Source: Mycolicibacterium mageritense (lineage in GTDB: Bacteria > Actinomycetota > Actinomycetes > Mycobacteriales > Mycobacteriaceae). Taken from it: a DNA stretch of 64,000 bases. Shown piece after piece: positions 25,513 to 34,189 of this stretch. Position numbers and translations under genes: made by a program. Under the pieces are notes generated by a model. That model did no database searches and was not told the DNA's origin. It saw only the letters and a list, made by a program, of their open reading frames with translations. The DNA lies in NCBI RefSeq assembly GCF_010727475.1, contig NZ_AP022567.1:6696001-6760000 (forward strand). Reading direction: 5' to 3'. Every line of letters begins with the position of its first letter. Positions within the stretch are counted from its first letter, which is position 1.

Positions 25513-26852
25513 GAGGTGGCCAGGTAACGCCGCAGTTCCCAATCGCTGACGTGCTGGGTGTACGTCTGCCATTCGCTGCGTGCGATCGCCGCGAAGTCGT
25601 GTACCGAGTCGGTACCGAGAATGTCGGTGATGGTGTCGTCCTGGGTCGCGAGCGCGATCGCCACGCCCAACGACTCGGGCAGCGGCGTGCCCTTGCCGTA
25701 CAGGTTGCCACCCTCTGCTGCCGGTGGCGTGCGGTCGGCCCTGATCCCGGCGATCACCGCCGCCAGTGCGGCGGCGATCAACCAGTACGGGTTGGCATCC
25801 GATGCGCCGCTGCGCAATTCGATACGGGTGGCGGCCGGATCGGATTCCACGAGCGATCGCACCGCCGCGCTTCGGTTGTCGCGGCTCCACGTGACCGTCG
25901 CGGGAGCGAACGAATCCGGGGTGAACCGCCGGTAGGCGTTGACCGAGTGCGCGCCGAACAGCGTGATCGACGGCAGGTGTTCGAGCAGCCCACCGATTGC
26001 GTTGAGCGCCAACGCGTTCTCGGAACCGTCGGTCGACGCGAACGCCGGCGCTCCGTCCCGCCACAGCGATATGTGCAGGTGCGCCGAGCTACCCGAGTGT
26101 TCCGTGAACGGCTTGGGCATGAAGCTCGCGATCTTGCCGTGCCTGCGCGCGACCTCCTTGGCGGCGTACTTCAACCGCGCCGCATCGTCGGCGGCTTCGA
26201 GCGCATCGGTGTAGATCAGGTTGGTCTCGATCTGCCCTGGGCCGTACTCGGTTTCGATGCCCTCCAGGCGCGTGAACGCGCAGAGGGTCTCGTGCAGATC
26301 GCTCAGCAGCGGGTCGAGCGCGTTGGCGTTCTCCAGCGAATAGGCATGGATGTCGTGCTGGAACGGCGAACCGTCCGGATCGAGCAGGTAGAACTCCAGC
26401 TCCACACCGACTTTCGCGGTGTAACCGAGCGCGGCCAGTTGCGCGAGCACGCGCTTGAGCACCGCCCGGGGATCGAGCAGGGAGGGCCGCCGGTCATGGG
26501 CGACGATGTCGGAGATCACGTGGCCGGCCGTGGGCCGCCATGGCAGGCGGCGGAACGTCGTGAGGTCCGGCACCGCGTGGACGTCCGGATAGCCACCGTC
26601 CCAATTGGTCAGCCTAAGTGAGTCGATCACGGTGCCGTCGGTGTTCCAGCCCAAAGAGGCTTCACAGAAGGCGAATCCACTGCCCCGGGCCCGGTCGAGG
26701 AAACCCGTCGCAGGAATGCGCTTGCCCTGCGCATGACCGAACGGATCACTCCAGGCCACCTCGACTTCGGTGATCGAGCCGTCGTCGAGGCCGCGCACCA
26801 GCTCCCGCTCGGGTGTCTGGGTAACCCGCTCGACAATGCCGTTGACGGTCAT
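25509..26852 (-). CDS. Glutamine synthetase-like gamma-glutamyl ligase (PuuA/GlnA3 group)
   Basis: A 447-aa ligase of the glutamine synthetase superfamily. Present are the beta-grasp N-terminus (GLDDGSITEVEVAWSDPFGH), VGVELEFYLLD (metal Glu), EYGPGQIETNL, GSSAHLHISLW (catalytic His/metal) and HSVNAYRRF with ATVTWSRDNRSAAVR (ATP site). The adenylylation Tyr loop of GlnA1 is not apparent. Together with a permease it fits gamma-glutamylation of an amine or polyamine in catabolism rather than nitrogen assimilation. Both ends overlap neighbours by ATGA. Confidence 0.85.
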   Translation of the reverse strand: MTVNGIVERVTQTPERELVRGLDDGSITEVEVAWSDPFGHAQGKRIPATGFLDRARGSGFAFCEASLGWNTDGTVIDSLRLTNWDGGYPDVHAVPDLTTFRRLPWRPTAGHVISDIVAHDRRPSLLDPRAVLKRVLAQLAALGYTAKVGVELEFYLLDPDGSPFQHDIHAYSLENANALDPLLSDLHETLCAFTRLEGIETEYGPGQIETNLIYTDALEAADDAARLKYAAKEVARRHGKIASFMPKPFTEHSGSSAHLHISLWRDGAPAFASTDGSENALALNAIGGLLEHLPSITLFGAHSVNAYRRFTPDSFAPATVTWSRDNRSAAVRSLVESDPAATRIELRSGASDANPYWLIAAALAAVIAGIRADRTPPAAEGGNLYGKGTPLPESLGVAIALATQDDTITDILGTDSVHDFAAIARSEWQTYTQHVSDWELRRYLATS

Positions 26853-28276
26853 GCGCTCTTCCCCGCCCGGGTACCGACCACGGCGCCCGCTGCGAAGGCC
26901 GCGATCAGCACCCCGACGATCACCCACGCGAGCACGCTCGAGCCGCCGACGAGATCGTTCAGGTTGGCCAGGATGAGCACCAGGGCACCCAGCAGCCCCA
27001 CCAAACCGAGCGCAGGCGCAACCCGTACGCGCCACCCGGAATTGCCGCGCCGGTCACGGGCGAAGAACACCAGCACCGCGATGCTCGTGGCGATCATCAG
27101 CACCACCACGCCGACCGTCGTCGCGCCGGCGAACCACGTGTAGAACTGCGCGGCCGGGTCGAGGCCGAACACCACCGCCAGCAGCACGCTGACCGCGACC
27201 ACGCCGGAGATCCACAGGGACGCCTGATGTGGTGAGCCGTGCCGATCGTGCGGCCGGCTGAGGGTGGCAGGCAGCACGTCGCGCTGCGACAGCGCAAAGA
27301 CATAGCGCGAGGCCACGTTGTGGAAGGCCAGGATGCATGCGAACAGGCTCGTGAAGTAGAGCACCGTGATGATGTCGGCGCCTGCCACTCCGAGGTAGCG
27401 GTGCGCGGTGTCACCGAGGAACGTGCTGCCGGAGTCTGTGGCTCGCGCGACGGCCTGGTCGTCGCCCCAGCCGGAGATGAGCGCCCAGCTGGTCACCGCG
27501 TAGAAGACGCCGATCAGGATCAGCGCAGCGTAGGTGGCCCGCGGGATCGTGCGCTCGGGTGTGCGGGCCTCGTCGCGGAAGATCGCGGTCGCCTCGAAGC
27601 CCACGTAGCTGATGATCGCGAAAAGCAGTCCGATGCCGAGACTTCCGGAGAAGACCGCGCTCGGGTTGACGATGCCCGATGACAGCCCGTGATCCCCACC
27701 GCGCGCGACGATCACCAGATCGAGCACCAGTACGATCGCGATCTCCGCGGTGAGCAGGATCCCCAGCACCCGGCTCGACAGCTCGATGTTGCGGTAACCG
27801 AGGTAAGTGGTCACCGCGAAGGCGACGGCCGCGAACAGCCACCACGGCAGCGCACGGCCACCCACCAACTCGACGATGCTCGCACCGGCCGGGCCCAGTA
27901 GGCCGTACACCCCGGCCTCCAGCGCCACGTAGCTCACCAGCGCGACGAACGCGACACCGATGCCCGCGGGAAACCCAAGCGCCTGACGAACATACGAGAA
28001 GAACGCGCCCGCCTCGTCGACGTGCGGGGTCATCGCGGTGAACCCGACGGCGAACAGCAGCAGCACGACGGTCGAGACGATGAACGTCGCGGGGAAGCCC
28101 GCACCGTTCCCCGAGGCGATGCCCAGCGGCACGACGCCGCCGATCACGCCGAGCGGCGCGGCCGCCGCGACAACCATGAAGACGATCGACGACACCCCGA
28201 GGTGGCCGCGCAGTTTTCGGTCACCCGGTGCTTGCGGGCTGTCTAAAGACTCGGGGACCGTGCTGGTTTCGGACAT
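26849..28276 (-). CDS. APC superfamily amino acid/polyamine permease
   Basis: A 475-aa transporter with about twelve hydrophobic helices. The APC signature is clear in TM1 (HLGVSSIVFMVVAAAAPLGV), in FAIISYVGFEATAIFRDEAR (about 225-245) and in FACILAFHNVASRYVFALSQ (about 320). First gene of a three-gene coupled operon with a glutamine-synthetase-like ligase and a flavin monooxygenase-like protein, so its substrate is probably an amino acid or amine entering that pathway. ATG 28276 is the start; an inverted repeat at 28310-28323 lies just upstream. Confidence 0.88.
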   Translation of the reverse strand: MSETSTVPESLDSPQAPGDRKLRGHLGVSSIVFMVVAAAAPLGVIGGVVPLGIASGNGAGFPATFIVSTVVLLLFAVGFTAMTPHVDEAGAFFSYVRQALGFPAGIGVAFVALVSYVALEAGVYGLLGPAGASIVELVGGRALPWWLFAAVAFAVTTYLGYRNIELSSRVLGILLTAEIAIVLVLDLVIVARGGDHGLSSGIVNPSAVFSGSLGIGLLFAIISYVGFEATAIFRDEARTPERTIPRATYAALILIGVFYAVTSWALISGWGDDQAVARATDSGSTFLGDTAHRYLGVAGADIITVLYFTSLFACILAFHNVASRYVFALSQRDVLPATLSRPHDRHGSPHQASLWISGVVAVSVLLAVVFGLDPAAQFYTWFAGATTVGVVVLMIATSIAVLVFFARDRRGNSGWRVRVAPALGLVGLLGALVLILANLNDLVGGSSVLAWVIVGVLIAAFAAGAVVGTRAGKSA

Positions 28277-28309
28277 GACCGGGGACCATAGGATCGATGC
28301 GGGGTGCAC

Positions 28310-28323
28310 ACCAGATCTGTGGT
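28310..28323. promoter_or_regulatory. ACCA-n6-TGGT dyad before the permease operon
   Basis: accagatctgtggt carries a 4-bp inverted repeat around a central gatctg, with a further gcac/gtgc pair outside. It lies 34 bp upstream of the permease start. It is weak as evidence of an operator on its own. Confidence 0.25.
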
Positions 28324-28364
28324 CATCGTGCGCAAAAACCCGGCCGGTTACCGCTTGGCGTCGG

Positions 28365-29468
28365 TCAGGCGCCGAGCACGTCGAGCATTCCGGCGGCCGC
28401 TCGTGGCCAGGTGAACTGTTCGGCCCGTCGTCGCGCACTGCTGCGGCGCAGCGATTCCGGCCTGCTGATCACGGACGTCACCGCGTCTGCGATGGCCAGC
28501 GGATCGTTGTCGGCGGTCGCGCCGCTGTCCGACGTGAGGATCTCCGCGAGCGCCGACGTGCGCGACACCACCGCGGGTGTCCCGCTGGCGAGTGCCTCAA
28601 GCGCGGCGAGCCCGAAGGTCTCATGGGGCCCGGGAGCCAGCGCGACATCGGCCGACGCCAGGATCGTGGCCACGGTGTCGCGGCATCCGATGAACCCCGT
28701 GAAATCGACAGGAAGGCGCGCCGCCTGGCGTTCCAGCCGGGCCCGCATCGGCCCCTCACCGACCACCACCAGCCGGGCATCGACACCGGAATTCCTCAGT
28801 GCGGCAACCGTATCGATGCTGCGATGGGCGTGCTTCTCGACCGAGAGCCTGCCGCAGTGCACCAACAGCGTCTGCTGCGGCGCAGCCCACCGGCCCCGCA
28901 TCTGCGCGCTGTGCCGCCGCGGGTGGAACTGTTCGAGATCGACACCGAGCGGCACGGTCGCGACATTCTCGGCACCGATGCGGTCGAACTCCTCACGCGC
29001 GAACGCGGTCGTGCACACCACGGCGTCGTAGTTGGCCGCGGTACGGCGGTTGGCGAAGTTGGCCACGGCCCTGGCCGCCGAGCGCGGCAGCACCTGGCCG
29101 ACCAGCCGGTCCAGGCGTTCATGCGAGATCATCACCGTGGCCACCCGGTGCCGCCTGCCCCATGGTCCGAGCGAACGCAACGTGAGCCGGTCGGAGACTT
29201 CGAGCGCGTCGGGTTCGAGCTGGCGCAACAGCGCGGTGACCGGCCCGGGAAGAACCGCACGGTAGCCGCCGGTGAACGGGATCCGTCTGGCAGGCAACGA
29301 GATTCGCACGACTCCCGAAGGCAGCACATGCCGTTGCGATTCGGCACCGGGGACGATCAGGTACACGTCGTGGCCGGCGGCACTGTATTCCGCGCCCAGC
29401 CGGTCCACCGCGGTTCGCAGGCCCCCCGAGCGCGGGCCGTAGAAGTTGGCAACCTGGACAACCCGCAT
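28365..29468 (-). CDS. GT4 family glycosyltransferase
   Basis: A 367-aa GT-B glycosyltransferase. The N-terminal loop VANFYGPRSGGLRTAVDRLG is typical of GT4. In the donor half are VPLGVDLEQFHP, LVHCGRLSVEKHAHRSIDTV, LVVVGEGPMRARLE and the EX7E region HETFGLAALEALASGTPAVV. It transfers a nucleotide-activated sugar (GDP-mannose is common in mycobacterial members such as MgtA) to an unknown, probably lipid, acceptor. No transmembrane segment; likely peripheral on the cytosolic membrane face. Confidence 0.87.
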   Translation of the reverse strand: MRVVQVANFYGPRSGGLRTAVDRLGAEYSAAGHDVYLIVPGAESQRHVLPSGVVRISLPARRIPFTGGYRAVLPGPVTALLRQLEPDALEVSDRLTLRSLGPWGRRHRVATVMISHERLDRLVGQVLPRSAARAVANFANRRTAANYDAVVCTTAFAREEFDRIGAENVATVPLGVDLEQFHPRRHSAQMRGRWAAPQQTLLVHCGRLSVEKHAHRSIDTVAALRNSGVDARLVVVGEGPMRARLERQAARLPVDFTGFIGCRDTVATILASADVALAPGPHETFGLAALEALASGTPAVVSRTSALAEILTSDSGATADNDPLAIADAVTSVISRPESLRRSSARRRAEQFTWPRAAAGMLDVLGA

Positions 29469-29562
29469 TGCAGAATCAGAACCGGACTGTGTGTGCGGTC
29501 AACAAAGCGACTCCGACCGATGGGCGAACACGCGTTGAACAAGGCAGGAGGGCATCACCGGA

Positions 29563-30462
29563 TCAGCCGACGTACTTACCGAGCCAGTCCCGCACGCGGG
29601 TCCAGGCGTCGGCGGCCGCGGCCGCGTTGTACCGGTCGCCGGTGTCGTTGAAGAACGCGTGGTTGGCATCGGGTTCGGTGACGAGGTCGTGGACCAGGCC
29701 GGCCTGCTCGAGCGCGGCGCGCACGACCGGCTCGGTGGCGTTGACGCGTTGGTCGAGCGCACCGTAGAACGCGAGCACCGCCACACCTTTGGAACCCGCG
29801 AAGTCGGGATTGTCCGGGGCAGGCCCGTAGAACGGCATCGCCGCCGCGAGTTGCGGCGCGCCCGCGGCCAAGAGCTGCCACACCAAGCCACCGCCCATGC
29901 AGAACCCGACCGCCGCCAACCTGCGCCCGGGCACGCGGCGCTGCAGCTCGTCGACACCGGATCTCAAGTTCGCGACGAACTCGTCCTGACCGATCTTGCT
30001 GAGCGCCGCAGTCGCTTCGGCCGGGTCGGCAAATGCACCGGTGCCGCCCTGCCCGGACAACAGGTCGATCGCCAGCGCGGAGTACCCGATACCGGCGAAG
30101 CGGCCTGTCACCGAACGGATGTAGTCGTTGAGGCCCTTGTTCTCGTGGACGACGAGCACGCCTCCGCGAGGTTGGGTGACATGCGCCCAGGCACCCTGCA
30201 ATTCACCGGCCGGGCCGGCCCAGGTGACGGGCTCGGTGGGCAGTGCGCCCGCGGCGCCCGGCGGCGCTGCGGCGGTCGCGCTCGTGCTGGTCGTGGACGG
30301 CGCCGGCTGCTGCTTCTCCCCGCACGCCGCGATCAGGGCGCCTGCCGCCGCCGCGGACATGCCCAGCAGCGCGAGCCTGCGCAGGGCCTCACGCCGTGAC
30401 AGCAACCCGTCGATGTGATCGGTGGCGATTTCCTCCGCGATGTAACGCTGTAAAGGAGTCAC
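29563..30462 (-). CDS. Exported dienelactone hydrolase family lipoprotein
   Basis: A 299-aa protein. A twin-arginine-like segment (SRREALRRLALLGMSAAAAG) leads to a lipobox ending ALIAACGEK, so export and lipid anchoring are likely. The alpha/beta-hydrolase domain has a Cys nucleophile in GFCMGGG, Asp in YGALDQRV and His in DANHAFFND, the dienelactone hydrolase triad. A Glu in VVHENKGLND fits the family's Arg/Glu-assisted Cys activation. Start GTG 30462 (or 30465); the Shine-Dalgarno is weak. Substrate unknown. Confidence 0.85.
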   Translation of the reverse strand: MTPLQRYIAEEIATDHIDGLLSRREALRRLALLGMSAAAAGALIAACGEKQQPAPSTTSTSATAAAPPGAAGALPTEPVTWAGPAGELQGAWAHVTQPRGGVLVVHENKGLNDYIRSVTGRFAGIGYSALAIDLLSGQGGTGAFADPAEATAALSKIGQDEFVANLRSGVDELQRRVPGRRLAAVGFCMGGGLVWQLLAAGAPQLAAAMPFYGPAPDNPDFAGSKGVAVLAFYGALDQRVNATEPVVRAALEQAGLVHDLVTEPDANHAFFNDTGDRYNAAAAADAWTRVRDWLGKYVG

Positions 30463-30528
30463 CACCCGAGTATGCGCGGTAATGCCGAACTGCCATGACA
30501 GATCCACTTGCGGCGGGATACTCATGCG

Positions 30529-31455
30529 GTGACGTGGACACCGGACCCCAATGCCCTGCGGGGTCGGCTCGCTGTGGTCGCCGGCGCGACCCGCGGCGCC
30601 GGTCGCGGCATCGCCGCGGGCCTCGGTGAGGCGGGAGCCACCGTCATCTGCACGGGCCGCAGCAGCGTCTCCGGCAACCGGGACTCCGACTACCAGCGGC
30701 CGGAGACCATCGAGGAAACCGCCGAACTCGTGTCTACGCTGGGCGGAGTCGGCATCGCGATGCAGGTCGACCACCTCGACATCGCGCAGGTACGCGAATT
30801 GGCGCGGCGCATCGCCACCGAACACGGGCACATCGACATCCTGGTCAACGACATCTGGGGAGCCGAGATCCTCAAGGGCCCGCCGCCCACCTGGGGCAGG
30901 CCGATGTGGCAGCACGACCTCGACGACGGACTGCGCATCCTGCGGCTCGGCATCGACACCCACTTGATCACCTCCCATTGCCTGCTGCCGCTGCTGGTCG
31001 ACCGCCCGGGCGGCCTTCTTGTCGAAATCACCGACGGCACAAGCGAATTCAACCTGGAAAACTACCGACTCTCAGTGTTCTACGACCTGGCGAAGGTCGC
31101 GGGAAACCGGCTGGCCTTCAGCCACGGCCACGAGCTGAGCCCGTTCGGCGCGACCGCCGTGGCCGTGACCCCGGGCTGGCTGCGCTCGGAGATGATGCTC
31201 GACAACTACGGCGTCACCGAAGCCAACTGGCGGTGCGCGCTCGAACCGGCACGCGCCGACGGCTATCCGATGGCTCCGCCCGGGTTCGCCGAGTCCGAGA
31301 CCCCGCGTTTCGTCGGCCGCGGCGTTGCGGCCATCGCCGCCGACGTCGAGAAAGCACGCTGGAACCAGCGCTCGGTCAGCTCGGCCGAGCTCGCCCGTCA
31401 GTACGGGTTCACCGATCTCGACGGCCGTGTGCCCGACGCCTGGTCACCGCTGTAA
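30529..31455 (+). CDS. Short-chain dehydrogenase/reductase
   Basis: A 308-aa SDR. The NAD(P) loop is AGATRGAGRGIAAGLGEAG (about residue 17); an Arg after beta-2 (CTGRSS) suggests NADP(H). Instead of YxxxK the site reads SVFYDLAKVAGNRLA, which keeps Y-x3-K. NDIWGAEILKG replaces the common NNAG segment and DGTSEFN provides an unusual catalytic-Ser region, so this is an atypical SDR of about 300 aa. GTG 30529 is chosen; TTG 30508 is possible. It lies divergent from the hydrolase lipoprotein. Confidence 0.82.
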   Translation: MTWTPDPNALRGRLAVVAGATRGAGRGIAAGLGEAGATVICTGRSSVSGNRDSDYQRPETIEETAELVSTLGGVGIAMQVDHLDIAQVRELARRIATEHGHIDILVNDIWGAEILKGPPPTWGRPMWQHDLDDGLRILRLGIDTHLITSHCLLPLLVDRPGGLLVEITDGTSEFNLENYRLSVFYDLAKVAGNRLAFSHGHELSPFGATAVAVTPGWLRSEMMLDNYGVTEANWRCALEPARADGYPMAPPGFAESETPRFVGRGVAAIAADVEKARWNQRSVSSAELARQYGFTDLDGRVPDAWSPL

Positions 31456-31555
31456 TCACAGGTCAGGGCATATACACAAGCGCTAGTAGACATTTTTCTG
31501 AATCTGTTCACGATTTTCGTTGACACTGACGCTCGCGCGCTGTTCTGATGTCGGG

Positions 31556-33346
31556 GTGAGCTTCGACACAATCATTCGCAACGGCCGTTGGTTCGACGGC
31601 GCGGGCGCTCCGTCGGCGGTGCGCAACATCGGCATTCGCGACGGGCACGTGGTTGCCATCTCGCCCGAAGAACTCGACGAGACGGACTGCCCGCAGGTGA
31701 TCGACGCGACCGGCAAGTGGGTGCTGCCCGGCATGCTGGACATCCATACGCATTACGACGTCGAGGTGCTGGACGGGCCGGGGTTGTCGGAGTCGCTGCG
31801 CCACGGCGTCACGACCGTGATGCTGGGCTCGTGTTCGCTGTCGACGGTGCACGTCGGGGGTGTCGACGCCGGTGACCTGTTCGGCCGGGTCGAGGCCATC
31901 CCCCGGGACCAGGTCATCGCCGCGGTCGACAACAACAAGACCTGGTCGAACTGTGACGAGTACGTGGCCGCACTCGAATCGCTGCCGCTCGGGCCGAACC
32001 TCGCCGCGTTCATCGGGCACTCTGACATGCGGACCGCAGTGATGGGCCTCGATCGGGCCACCCGCAAGGACGACGGCCCGACCCGCGCCGAACAGGTCAG
32101 GATGGAGCAGATGCTCAAAGAGGCGATCGACGCCGGATTCGTCGGAATGTCGTCGCAGCAACTACTTTTCGACAAGATCGACGGGGAAACCTGTCGGTCC
32201 CGGACACTGCCATCGACGTATGCCAAACCGCGCGAACTGCGTCGGCTCAAGTCTCTGCTGCGCCGCTCCGGACGCGTGCTGCAGTCCGGGCCCGACATCC
32301 AGAACCCGCTCAACCTCATGTCGCAACTGGCCCAGTCGCTCGGCATGTTCCGCAACCCGTTGAAGACCAGCCTGCTCTCGGCCGCCGATGTCAAGGCCAA
32401 TCCGTACGCGATCCTGATGATGGGCCCACTCGCCCGCGCCGTCAACGCGCTCGGCGGCAATTTCCGCTGGCAGCACCTTCCGGTGCCGTTCGAGGTCTAC
32501 GCCGACGGTATCGATCTCGTGGTGTTCGAGGAGTTCGGCTCGGGTGCCGCGGCGTTGCACCTGCGCGACGAGGTCGAACGCAACAAACTGCTACGCGACG
32601 AGTCCTATCGCAGGCAGTTCCGCAAGGACTACGACAACAAGTTCGGCGTGCGGGTGTGGCACCGCGACTTCTTCGACGCCCAAATCGTCGCCTGTCCGGA
32701 CGAATCCGTGATCGGCAAGTCGTTCGGCGAGGTCGGCCGGGACCGTGGCAGTGTGCACCCCGTCGACGCGTTCCTCGATCTCGTACTCGAGCACGGCACC
32801 TCGCTGCGGTGGCGCACCACGATTTCCAACCACCGCCCCGAAGTGCTCAAGAAGCTCGCCCGCGATCCGGGAATCCAGATGGGCTTCTCGGATGCCGGCG
32901 CCCACCTGCGCAACATGGCGTTCTACAACATGGGCCTGCGACTGCTGCGCCACGTCCGCGACGCCGAGCAGGCGGGGCAGCCGTTCATGACCATCGAGCA
33001 GGCCGTGCACCGGCTCACCGGCGAGCTCGCCGACTGGTACCGCCTCGACGCGGGCCACCTGCGTATCGGCGATCGCGCCGATGTGGTGGTCATCGATCCA
33101 GAACGTCTCGACGACTCGCTCGACGCCTACCGCGAGAACCCCGTCGACCACTACGGCGGGCTGTCGCGGATGGTGAACCGCAACGACGAAACGGTCAACG
33201 CCGTGCTGGTCGGCGGGCGCGCGGTGTTCCTCGACGGCAAGCTCACCGACCTCGTCGGCACCCGCCGGACCGGCCGGTTCCTGCGGGCCGCCCACCGCGC
33301 CCCGTCCATCCCCACGGAGAAAGGCGAATTCGCCAGTGTCAGTTGA
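31556..33346 (+). CDS. Amidohydrolase, N-acyl-D-amino-acid deacylase family
   Basis: A 596-aa metal-dependent hydrolase of the Amidohydro_3/D-aminoacylase group. The metal motif MLDIHTHYDVEV (about residue 60), a conserved Cys in MLGSCSLST (about 93) and Asp in GFSDAGAHLRNMAF (about 446) are visible. The next family His, expected in an HMRDE-like motif, is replaced around VLQSGPDI, so metal coordination or substrate differs from classical D-aminoacylase. Start GTG 31556 with gggg upstream; the leader is very short. It overlaps the SnoaL-like gene by 11 bp, implying a joint pathway. Confidence 0.82.
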   Translation: MSFDTIIRNGRWFDGAGAPSAVRNIGIRDGHVVAISPEELDETDCPQVIDATGKWVLPGMLDIHTHYDVEVLDGPGLSESLRHGVTTVMLGSCSLSTVHVGGVDAGDLFGRVEAIPRDQVIAAVDNNKTWSNCDEYVAALESLPLGPNLAAFIGHSDMRTAVMGLDRATRKDDGPTRAEQVRMEQMLKEAIDAGFVGMSSQQLLFDKIDGETCRSRTLPSTYAKPRELRRLKSLLRRSGRVLQSGPDIQNPLNLMSQLAQSLGMFRNPLKTSLLSAADVKANPYAILMMGPLARAVNALGGNFRWQHLPVPFEVYADGIDLVVFEEFGSGAAALHLRDEVERNKLLRDESYRRQFRKDYDNKFGVRVWHRDFFDAQIVACPDESVIGKSFGEVGRDRGSVHPVDAFLDLVLEHGTSLRWRTTISNHRPEVLKKLARDPGIQMGFSDAGAHLRNMAFYNMGLRLLRHVRDAEQAGQPFMTIEQAVHRLTGELADWYRLDAGHLRIGDRADVVVIDPERLDDSLDAYRENPVDHYGGLSRMVNRNDETVNAVLVGGRAVFLDGKLTDLVGTRRTGRFLRAAHRAPSIPTEKGEFASVS

Positions 33347-33779
33347 AGACACCGTTCGCGGTATGTGGCAGGCCCTGTCCGACCGCAACTGGGATCTGCT
33401 CAAGACCTACCTGTCGGAGGACTGTATCTACCTCGACATGCCCGTCGGCCCGGCTGCTGCGGCAAGAGGACCGGACGACATCGTCAAGCGCCTCAAGATC
33501 GGCCTCGAACCGCTCGCGTCCTACGAGAACTTCTCCGGCCTGCTGCTGGCGAAGGACGGCGACGTGATGTACGAGCATCACGAGGAATGGCACTGGGTCA
33601 CCGGTGAAAGCGCGGTGCTCAAGTTCGTCACCGTGCACCGCGTCGAGGCGGGCAAGATCGCGCTGTGGAAGGACTACTGGGACATGGGGGCGCTGGCCAA
33701 CCATGCGCCGCCGACCTGGATGGCGGACTTCGCGAACGCCGACATGTCCTGGGTGTTCGACGCGACGGGGCTCGTCTAG
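33336..33779 (+). CDS. SnoaL/limonene-epoxide-hydrolase-like protein (NTF2 fold)
   Basis: A 147-aa protein of the NTF2-like superfamily. VEDTVRGMWQALSDRNWDLL, YLSEDCIYLDMPVG, HHEEWHW and VEAGKIALWKDYWDM follow the limonene-1,2-epoxide hydrolase/SnoaL pattern; KIALWKDYWDM resembles the LEH catalytic-Asp strand. It may be an epoxide hydrolase, isomerase or dehydratase. Translationally coupled to the amidohydrolase (start within its last codons). It overlaps the convergent VOC gene by 4 bp. Confidence 0.8.
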   Translation: MSVEDTVRGMWQALSDRNWDLLKTYLSEDCIYLDMPVGPAAAARGPDDIVKRLKIGLEPLASYENFSGLLLAKDGDVMYEHHEEWHWVTGESAVLKFVTVHRVEAGKIALWKDYWDMGALANHAPPTWMADFANADMSWVFDATGLV

Positions 33780-34141
33780 TCCGTACCCCACACCAGGCAG
33801 AACGTGTGCCCCGCGGGATCGCGGAACACCCGGAAGGTGTTCTCGCCGACCGCGTCGGTTACCCGGGTCGCGCCGGCCTCGACCACTGCGCGCGACGCGG
33901 CGTCCGGATCGTCGACCTCGATGTCGAGGTGGAACTGCTGGGATCCACGCGGATCGGGAAACGTCGGCGGCTCGTGTTCGGGTGAGTACTGGAACGCGAG
34001 CCTTCGGCCGCTCGGATCGGTCAGGACCACCCACGTGTCGTCCTGGACCGTCACCTCTCCCCCGATCACGTCGGCGTAGAACGCGGCCAGGGCGCGGGGG
34101 TCGCGACAGTCCAGAACCACGGAACGAAGATTTCCGATCAT
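33776..34141 (-). CDS. VOC superfamily (glyoxalase-like) protein
   Basis: A 121-aa protein with one full glyoxalase/bleomycin-resistance module. LRSVVLDCRDPRALAAFYAD opens the first beta-alpha-beta half, HLDIEVDDPDAASRAVVEAG the second, and FRVFRDPAGHTFCLVW closes it. His and Glu positions for a metal site are only partly conserved, so catalysis is uncertain. Start ATG 34141. No operon partner. Confidence 0.82.
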   Translation of the reverse strand: MIGNLRSVVLDCRDPRALAAFYADVIGGEVTVQDDTWVVLTDPSGRRLAFQYSPEHEPPTFPDPRGSQQFHLDIEVDDPDAASRAVVEAGATRVTDAVGENTFRVFRDPAGHTFCLVWGTD

Positions 34142-34189
34142 CTCGCCAGTATTACCACCGCCGCCGGCAGGCAAACCCTAGGCGCTCAC

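Noticed and set aside
28310..28323. Dyad before the permease operon as a firm regulator site
   Set aside because: Arms are only 4 bp and no regulator gene is adjacent; kept only as a low-confidence feature.
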